This document shows, piece by piece, positions 58,417 to 64,000 of a stretch of 64,000 bases of DNA; within the stretch, counting starts at the first letter, position 1, and every line of letters begins with the position of its first letter. Made by a program: the position numbers and the translations under genes. Below the pieces are notes generated by a model. That model was not told the DNA's origin. It saw only the letters and a program-made list of their open reading frames with translations, and ran no database searches. This DNA comes from Rosellinia necatrix (taxonomy: Eukaryota; Ascomycota; Sordariomycetes; Xylariales; Xylariaceae). The DNA lies in NCBI GenBank assembly GCA_021209875.1, contig JAGYVD010000004.1, forward strand, positions 3,038,001 through 3,102,000, written 5' to 3'.

Positions 58417-59685
58417 ATGTCAGCCAGAATCAACCAGATCGCGAACCAAGTCTCGTACAACATGGCCACCCCAACAGACATCCACCTCTATACGGCCCAG
58501 ACGCCCAATGGCATCAAGGTCTCTATCTTGCTGGAGGAGCTCAATCTGCAGTACAAGGTCCGACTTCGTATGCCACACTCTTGTAGATTCTCTAACACTC
58601 GCTGCGTATCAAGGTTACCACCATCGATTTCAAGCAAAACACGCAGAAGGTACCTACCAATACCTAGCTACATCAAGTTTGGTATGAAAGGAGTACGCTA
58701 ATGATAGCGCTTAACGTATCTAGGAGCCATGGTTTTTGGAAATCAACCCTAACGGGCGTATACCCGCTATGACGGACACCCTCAATGGCAAGCAAATCCG
58801 AAGTAAGTAACAATAGGGCCCAGGAACGATCGTCTCCGTGTCGCGAGATGCTCTCAGGCCCTGAGATCTTCAGAATGGCCTTGCCTCTTCGCGTCGGAGG
58901 AAACCAATTGACGTTAGATGATAGTCTTCGAGAGCGGTGCCATGCTGCAGTACCTCGTCGACCAGTACGACAAGGACCACAAGGTGTCGTACCCGTTCGG
59001 AACGCCGGAGTACTACGAGACGAACAGCTGGGTATATCATCCGCAACACACGCGCGCGCGGGGCTTGGGAATCGCACGAAGCTAACTCGAGTCCAGGTGA
59101 TGTGGCAGATGGGCGGCCTCGGGCCTATGCAGGGCCAGCTGAACCACTTCAACCGTATGCCCCCTTCCCCCACCCCTCCCCCTCGCCCCAAGTTGCTTAC
59201 GCTTACCCGCCGCTAGGCTACGCCCCTGAGAAGATCCAGTACGGCATCGACCGCTACAAGGCGGAGACGCGCCGTCTCTTCCGCACGCTCGAGGATACGC
59301 TGAAGCAGTCGACATCAGGCTACCTCGTCGGTGACCGGTGCACGATCGCGGACATCGCGTCGTGGGGCTGGGTTGCCGTAGGCCGTATGTTTCTGGACCC
59401 ATCCCCCCTCCTAATATATATATAAACATATATATTCGATGCGACTATGGAGGGAGCTAACGGGGCTTTATAGGATCATCCGGTGTGGACCCGAAGGAGT
59501 TCCCTGTGCTGAACGAGTGGGTTGAGAGGATGCTGAAGCGGCCGGGCGTTGAGAAGGGCCGGCAAGTCCCCTCGCCTCACTCCTACGAGTCCATCCAGAC
59601 CATGACCGAGGAGGACTTCGAGAAGAAGGCCGCCGCCAACCGCGGCTGGATCCTGCAGGGCCAGAACGCGGAGCTGAAGAAGTAA
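58417..59685 (+). CDS. Glutathione S-transferase, Ure2/GstA-like
   Basis: Seven exons: 58417-58557, 58614-58649, 58724-58802, 58925-59031, 59097-59154, 59217-59384, 59474-59685. Phases agree throughout; 266 residues. The N-terminal thioredoxin-like domain shows HLYTAQTPNGIKVSILLEEL, then KVTTIDF, EINPNGRIPAM with the conserved cis-Pro, and IFESGAMLQYL with the Glu-Ser pair that binds the glutathione gamma-Glu. The helical C-terminal domain shows VMWQMGGLGPMQGQLNHF, GYLVGDRCTIADIASWGWV and FPVLNEWVERMLKRPGVEKG. This arrangement is typical of fungal Ure2-like/GstA enzymes in detoxification or peroxide metabolism. The first intron uses a GTCCGA donor. A second in-frame ATG at residue 16 could give a shorter form. 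Confidence 0.92.
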
Positions 59686-60313
59686 TGGGTGTTTTGGAGG
59701 CTTTGGTCGCTCGGGCTTTTCCTCTACACCGTCGCTGCGGACATGTACCAGGCCACCGAAGCGGCCTGGGGCTCCTTTCGCAGGCCTTACGACCGCATAC
59801 GGTTTGTCAAGGCCAGAGTCCATGTTGTGCATAGAGCAGCAAGGCTTGTCTGAAAATGTCACTGTTCACATACGTTTGATAATCCATCAGCCTATAGTAA
59901 TTTAATGACCTGCTGAGGTCGCCAGTGTGGATGCAAGCTTGGAAATTGGCTAGGGACATTTCTGGTAGTAATGCACTTTCACTGAATCGCTTGTTTGACT
60001 TGTGAGTGCGAGTTCTTTCACGTACGATATCATGTGGGAGAGGAGCGAGAAGCTGTGTTCAGGTACAGCATGACTGAGAGCTCTAGGTCCTATTAATTGT
60101 GCATTGTTCATATACCAAAGCTGTGTACCTTTGTGGACTCCCTACTTCGAAAGCCTTCCAAGGTTGCTTTTATACCTACCTAGGTACCTGGGTAGTAGGT
60201 AGATTCACCTGCCTAAGGGGTCAGACAAGGTAGGCACAAAAGAGGCAGGCATTCACGCGGCAAGTTTCAATCTCTGATTGTTCATTGGCTTCAGAGGGTT
60301 CCTGGAGCCTGTA

Positions 60314-60420
60314 GAGGCAGTTGCATGTCAAGGCAGTTGCATATCAAGGCAGTTGCATATCAAGGCAGTTGCATATCAAGGCAGTTGCATATCAAGGCAG
60401 TTGCGTGCCGAGGCAGTCAC
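60314..60420. repeat. 16-bp tandem repeat, 6-7 copies
   Basis: Copies of AAGGCAGTTGCATATC stand head to tail; the outer copies carry changes and the inner ones are identical. All three forward frames stay open through it. Confidence 0.95.
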
Positions 60421-60738
60421 TTGTGCAGTTCCCATGTATATTGTATGCTTACGTGGGGCTTTATTGTCACTTTGAATTTGAAGGGGCAAGTCACGGCACT
60501 GCTTTGGCTACCTACAATGAATGACCCGAGAATCACTAGGGGCTCTTGTGTAGGAGCGGGAGGTGTTGGGGCTGTGAGTTTATTGACCACACACACCTCG
60601 TGGGCCAGTAGCTGAACCTTAACCTCAGTGCTACCTAACACTCGACTCCAAAACATGTGTACATATAACAGTCTGTTTTAATCCTTCGAATGTATTGTGC
60701 AATTTCTACGAGTGTGGCAAGATGTCTCCTCGTGTGCC

Positions 60739-60778
60739 AGTGTAAATGCAAGTGCAAATGCAAGTGTGAATGCAAACG
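60739..60778. repeat. 12-bp tandem repeat, about 3 copies
   Basis: Units of GTGCAAATGCAA with variants. Confidence 0.75.
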
Positions 60779-60903
60779 CACCAGACAACGCCGAATCCGT
60801 TCTCAAAACCACATTTCCATATGATTGGCTAGGGGAGCCATTGATGCCAACATCTCATCTGTTGGATGGACATGAACCTGTTCTTTGTCCTCTAATTTTG
60901 TGC

Positions 60904-61480
60904 TTAGATGAAGGCGCGGTCATCATCATCAACATCAGGAGCAACTTTGTCATCGCGAGCCACCTCTTCATTACTGGGAGTGTCGGCAACGGTGTGGTTG
61001 ACAGCCTCGTCGACAACCTCGGAGAAGGACTTCAGCTGCTTCACCTTGGCCTTGCCGCGGGGCTTCGTGACCTTGTTCGCATTGCCGGATTTGGGGGTGA
61101 CCGACTTGGGAGTGACCGACTTGGCAGTGGTACCAGACTTGGTAGGAGTGCCGGGGGCGTTACTGCTGCCGGCGCCAATCAAGCCTAGCTTGAGTCGAAT
61201 CTGGCGGCATCGAACCTGGAAGTGAGGAAACAGGAGACAGATAGATTAGCTTATCGTTGGGAAACGCGCAAGAAGATACCGTGATTGAGTGGGCAGGCGA
61301 ATGACATACCTTGGCAACTTCACTGTTCTTGAATCCCATCTCCTGAGCGAACTGGTCCCAGTCGATGTCAATGTTCTTCGGAAGGTACTTGAACATAGTG
61401 GCGAAGAACTTGGTGTCACCGGCGGATGGCGCGATGTAGTCGGCGGTGCCGTTGGAAGCAGGAGACTCGTTGCTAGCCAT
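60904..61480 (-). CDS. Small Myb/SANT-like protein with acidic tail
   Basis: Two exons, 61480-61310 and 61215-60904, joined in phase 0 to 160 residues. Residues about 22-75 (FFATMFKYLPKNIDIDWDQF, EMGFKNSEVAKVRCRQIR, LKLG) look like a compact Myb/SANT-type three-helix domain: Trp in helix 1 and an RCRQIRLKL recognition-like helix. Similar short proteins are common in Pezizomycotina. The rest is low-complexity with three near-identical KSVTPKS/KSGNANK-type repeats, a basic patch (KPRGKAKVKQLK) and an acidic end (VDDDDRAF). A nuclear, DNA-associated role is inferred; no specific function is known to me. Its leader is interrupted by further possible non-coding exons upstream. Confidence 0.78.
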
Positions 61481-62458
61481 TACTAATCCAGTGTAGTAGG
61501 ACAAGGGACAAGGGAAATTTGCTGCACAGAAAAAAAGTGAGTTAATTGATTGGGTGCGAAGACGATATGTGGGATAGTGACGGACAGGCGGCAAGGCTGG
61601 GCGGAGTATCATGTAAGGGGTGGGAAGTGGTGATAGATGGAGAAAGGCACACGTGTATGTACATATGTAAGTTGTTCAGATAACGCAACACACCTCCGCT
61701 TGTTCAGAGTAGTATGAACTCCCCGAAGGACTCTGCTCCTTGTAGCGATCGTCGAAGATGACTGGTTCAAGAGGGGGACGGTTATGAGGCACAGGCGTGA
61801 TGGGAAGGGGAGAAATAGAGAAATACTTTAACTAGGAAAAAACGAGGGAAGATTCTATGTTCAGAGAAGATAGCTAAATTGTTCTTGCAATGACGATGCT
61901 ATATGCACTTTGGATGGCTCTAGTGCTAGCGTTGTATGGTTAAGGTGTGAAATGTGAGGGGATGTTAGGCGATGATGGTTACCTAAGGAAAGGGCTATGT
62001 GAATATATTCTGGAAGGGAATTGAGAATGATGATTGGTGGAATTTATGCGAGGTGTATTGACTGAAGTTGTTGGATTAAGCTGGCATTGTAGAAGTAAAC
62101 GGTGGGCACTCACCCTGATGAGATTGAATCCTAGTGAGTTTGGTGGTGAACTGGGGCGCCAAGGCAAGATTAGAGGTGAATGGCATATGAAAGCGAGCAT
62201 AAAATATTAACAAATGGGCCAAATAGAAGGCAGTGATGTGCACGGTAGGTGTTTGCATGCTAGGGGCAATTATGGCATCTGGTAAATTGAGGTTGGCAGC
62301 ACTACCCAGTACATGCCCAACCACTGAGGCTCTATTATCCATAATGGAAGTAGCTTCCAGTATTGTAAAGGCAGGAGAGTTAATTGTACATACTACTACA
62401 TCGGTACAAGTGGTACATTTTCCATATACATAGGTACATGCCACAGCATGTGGCCATT
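61481..62458. other. Spacer and 5' leader
   Basis: Likely 5' UTR and promoter of the Myb-like gene plus the 3' flank of the next gene. Nothing coding is supported. Confidence 0.55.
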
Positions 62459-64000
62459 CTACTTCAGCTCTGCTAGTAGCTTTTCGGCCCTTGTGACTAA
62501 GTCGTGAGCTTTGTTGAGGTCCTCTTGCGTGTCAGAGGTATCTCTTCCTTGTCCCTGAGCGCTGCTCTCAGTTAAACTCGAGCTTATTGTCTCCTCGACA
62601 CCTCTAACAGCCTTGCGGCCTTCTTCTCTTACTTCGCCTTCCCAAAAGTCCCGTGCTGTCTCCCACCGCCTCTGCATTCGTCTCATGCTCCAAATGATTC
62701 CGAGAGCAGCGATGGCGCCTGCTTCATAAAGTGTAGTTGTAAGACTACCGATGTAGGCTAAGGCACCTAGGGAAGTCATCAACCCTGAAGTGCTGAGAGT
62801 TTGAAGAACGAGCTTCTGGGCGAGTGCCTGCAGAGCTGGCACTGTTTCCGTTAGCAGGTAACCCCGAGCATTGGGAATATTCATAGGCCAACTATGTCCC
62901 CGTCTTAATGGCTTGATAGTGTTTGGGTTCAACGTCGGATTGGCGGGCAGGGTACTAGGGGTAACCATATCGTTGGGGGGAGTTGAGGCTTGGGAAAACG
63001 GGGATAATTTAACACCCGCTTCTTTCATTCGTCCAGCCAGGAAAATGGAACTCCTTTCAGCTTTAGGTAGGAATCTTTGGGCAAGAATGTCGCTTGTGAG
63101 CATGCCTACGTCATCCACACGCCAAAACAGCTTCCACCAACCCAACTTTCGCCATCTTCTACCGGAAAAGGCAAGATCGAGCTGTTCCTGCAGTTCTGAA
63201 TGAGCGCTCTCAGCCCATTCGGATAGAGCACTTTCGATCGATATTAGAGATGTGGATGTGTTGGTAGAAGATAAAGAGGAGCCGAGGGGCCGTCTTTTCT
63301 GTGCTTGGATTGAAGCTGACGTGGTTTTTAAAAGCGAGGCAATGAGTTCTCGAACAGCTGGTTTTGTTACACCTTCAGGTGTCGAGAGAACGCCAGCCTT
63401 CAGCCATTCTATTAGCCTAGGGACGTTGCTCCGAAACCATAGATGCTCATATTCCATGGCGCTACCAATGTCTTTGCGAACTAGCCCCAGCCCATTTTTT
63501 GCCACATCAGTATCGATTGGAACAAATGGGAGTGAACATTGGTCTGTGGGGTTGTACTCCGGGATATTGACAGCATAGTTGAGCAGGCTATCGTTTTCGA
63601 ATTTCGGCATTGACATTACCGACGCCGCACCGCGAATACCGTCGGCCACAATCAATACCTTATGGACGGGTGTGGCAACAGAGGTATGCCGGCCAGCATT
63701 TGACGTTGGGATATCGATGATTGGAACAAGTATCTTATCTTCTAACCCATCCCGTGCGCCATCTTCTGGTGCAGAAAGATATGGGGCTGTACTCGCAAGT
63801 AAAATTTCGAGACTACTACTATTAAATGCCGCCGAGGTAATATGGATCTCTGGCAGTAAATCTCCCTTGGGAAGGGAGATGCTTGGTTCCGATCTACGGC
63901 TCTCGGCGCCAATGCGAATTATCAATGGCGCTGCTAGATCATGCTGCTCGACTTCTCGTTCCCAAGCTTCAGGGTCCTTGAGCGGGTCGCTTAACAGAAG
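62459..64000 (-). CDS. Probable mitochondrial Mmc1-like protein (3' part; 5' end outside window)
   Basis: An open frame runs from the right edge to TAG at 62459, about 513 residues, with no intron needed. Features: a predicted alpha/beta region up to residue about 200, SRLIEW-like helices (SNVPRLIEWLKAGVL), ESALSEWAESAHSELQEQLD, WWKLFWRVDDVGMLTSDILA, and RMKEAG. Near the C-terminus lie paired hydrophobic segments (LMTSLGALAYIGSLTTTLYE, AGAIAALGIIWSMRRM), then a charged tail (RDFWEGEVREEGRKAVRGVE). This order resembles the fungal Mmc1 family, dynamin-like pseudoenzymes linked to MICOS and cristae shape. The assignment is from memory of the pattern and is moderate. The N-terminal targeting sequence would lie beyond the window. 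Confidence 0.6.
   Translation of the reverse strand, partial: LLLSDPLKDPEAWEREVEQHDLAAPLIIRIGAESRRSEPSISLPKGDLLPEIHITSAAFNSSSLEILLASTAPYLSAPEDGARDGLEDKILVPIIDIPTSNAGRHTSVATPVHKVLIVADGIRGAASVMSMPKFENDSLLNYAVNIPEYNPTDQCSLPFVPIDTDVAKNGLGLVRKDIGSAMEYEHLWFRSNVPRLIEWLKAGVLSTPEGVTKPAVRELIASLLKTTSASIQAQKRRPLGSSLSSTNTSTSLISIESALSEWAESAHSELQEQLDLAFSGRRWRKLGWWKLFWRVDDVGMLTSDILAQRFLPKAERSSIFLAGRMKEAGVKLSPFSQASTPPNDMVTPSTLPANPTLNPNTIKPLRRGHSWPMNIPNARGYLLTETVPALQALAQKLVLQTLSTSGLMTSLGALAYIGSLTTTLYEAGAIAALGIIWSMRRMQRRWETARDFWEGEVREEGRKAVRGVEETISSSLTESSAQGQGRDTSDTQEDLNKAHDLVTRAEKLLAELK

Larger units (their letters stand above)
59686..60903. other. Convergent spacer with tandem repeats
   Basis: No supported gene. 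TACCTA/TAGGTA motifs occur at about 60172-60203, and tandem repeats at 60314-60420 and 60739-60778. Confidence 0.6.

Noticed and set aside
60314..60420. Regular repeats resembling a CRISPR array
   Set aside because: Head-to-tail 16-bp units without spacers in a eukaryotic genome; an ordinary minisatellite.
1..64000. tRNA genes
   Set aside because: I looked by eye for GGTTCGA-type B boxes with flanking stems (for example near 25490, 31875 and 44450); none gave a foldable tRNA. A dedicated scan could still find one.

Overview
The window is nuclear DNA of a filamentous ascomycete (Pezizomycotina). I infer a Sordariomycete from general style, not from a marker gene. The evidence is many short GT-AG introns (mostly about 45-100 nt), recognisable fungal housekeeping genes (an SSD1/GUL-1 homologue and a PAC1/NudF/LIS1 homologue), a Zn2Cys6 regulator, a CYP65-like P450, a HET-domain remnant, and gene-poor spacers full of TAGGTA/TACCTA motifs. 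There are no operons. Genes lie on both strands, separated by roughly 0.3 to 4 kb. All exon joins given here were worked out by hand from splice motifs and reading-frame continuity; no transcript evidence was available.

Layout. 1-3.4 kb (-): a multi-exon alpha/beta-hydrolase fused to a bacterial-type conserved domain and a ubiquitin-like segment, running off the left edge. 5.4-9.6 kb (+): a Zn2Cys6 transcription factor, then a beta-lactamase-fold serine hydrolase. 12-16.3 kb (+): the SSD1-type RNA-binding pseudo-nuclease. 19.1-20.1 kb (+): a secreted ferritin-like stress protein. 22.1-23.1 kb (-): a SAP-domain Tho1/SARNP-like mRNP protein. 25.8-26.5 kb: a broken, truncated protein kinase-like gene. 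27.4-28.8 kb (+): a DUF2306-type membrane protein. 29.3-31.5 kb (-): a cytochrome P450. 35.5-37.3 kb (+): PAC1/LIS1. 38.4-44.0 kb (-): a 1.8-kilo-residue RhoGEF-like (DH plus PH-like) protein interrupted by two single-base homopolymer insertions. 47.9-49.9 kb (+): a vanillyl-alcohol-oxidase-type flavoenzyme, also with homopolymer frame breaks. 50.2-51.1 kb (-): a peroxisomal enoyl-CoA hydratase/isomerase. 51.1-55.2 kb: an AT-rich degenerate island with a HET pseudogene and a second pseudogene. 55.2-56.9 kb (-): a divergent Rho-like GTPase. 58.4-59.7 kb (+): a Ure2/GstA-like glutathione transferase. 60.9-61.5 kb (-): a small Myb-like protein. 62.5-64 kb (-): the 3' part of a probable mitochondrial Mmc1-like protein.

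How the genes relate. SSD1, PAC1, the RhoGEF-like protein and the Rho-like GTPase belong to hyphal polarity, transport and wall biology, but their proximity is probably incidental. The P450, flavin oxidase, GST, serine hydrolase and Zn2Cys6 factor are accessory or metabolic genes; no backbone synthase (PKS, NRPS or terpene cyclase) is visible, so I do not call a secondary-metabolite cluster.

Most interesting points: the hydrolase/ubiquitin-like fusion at the left edge; the GC-AG PAC1 intron carrying a 15-bp minisatellite; five NDR-kinase-type sites plus lost catalytic acids in SSD1; the lipid-anchor-less, N-terminally extended Rho-like GTPase; and repeated +1 homopolymer breaks in two genes, which look more like assembly errors than gene death.
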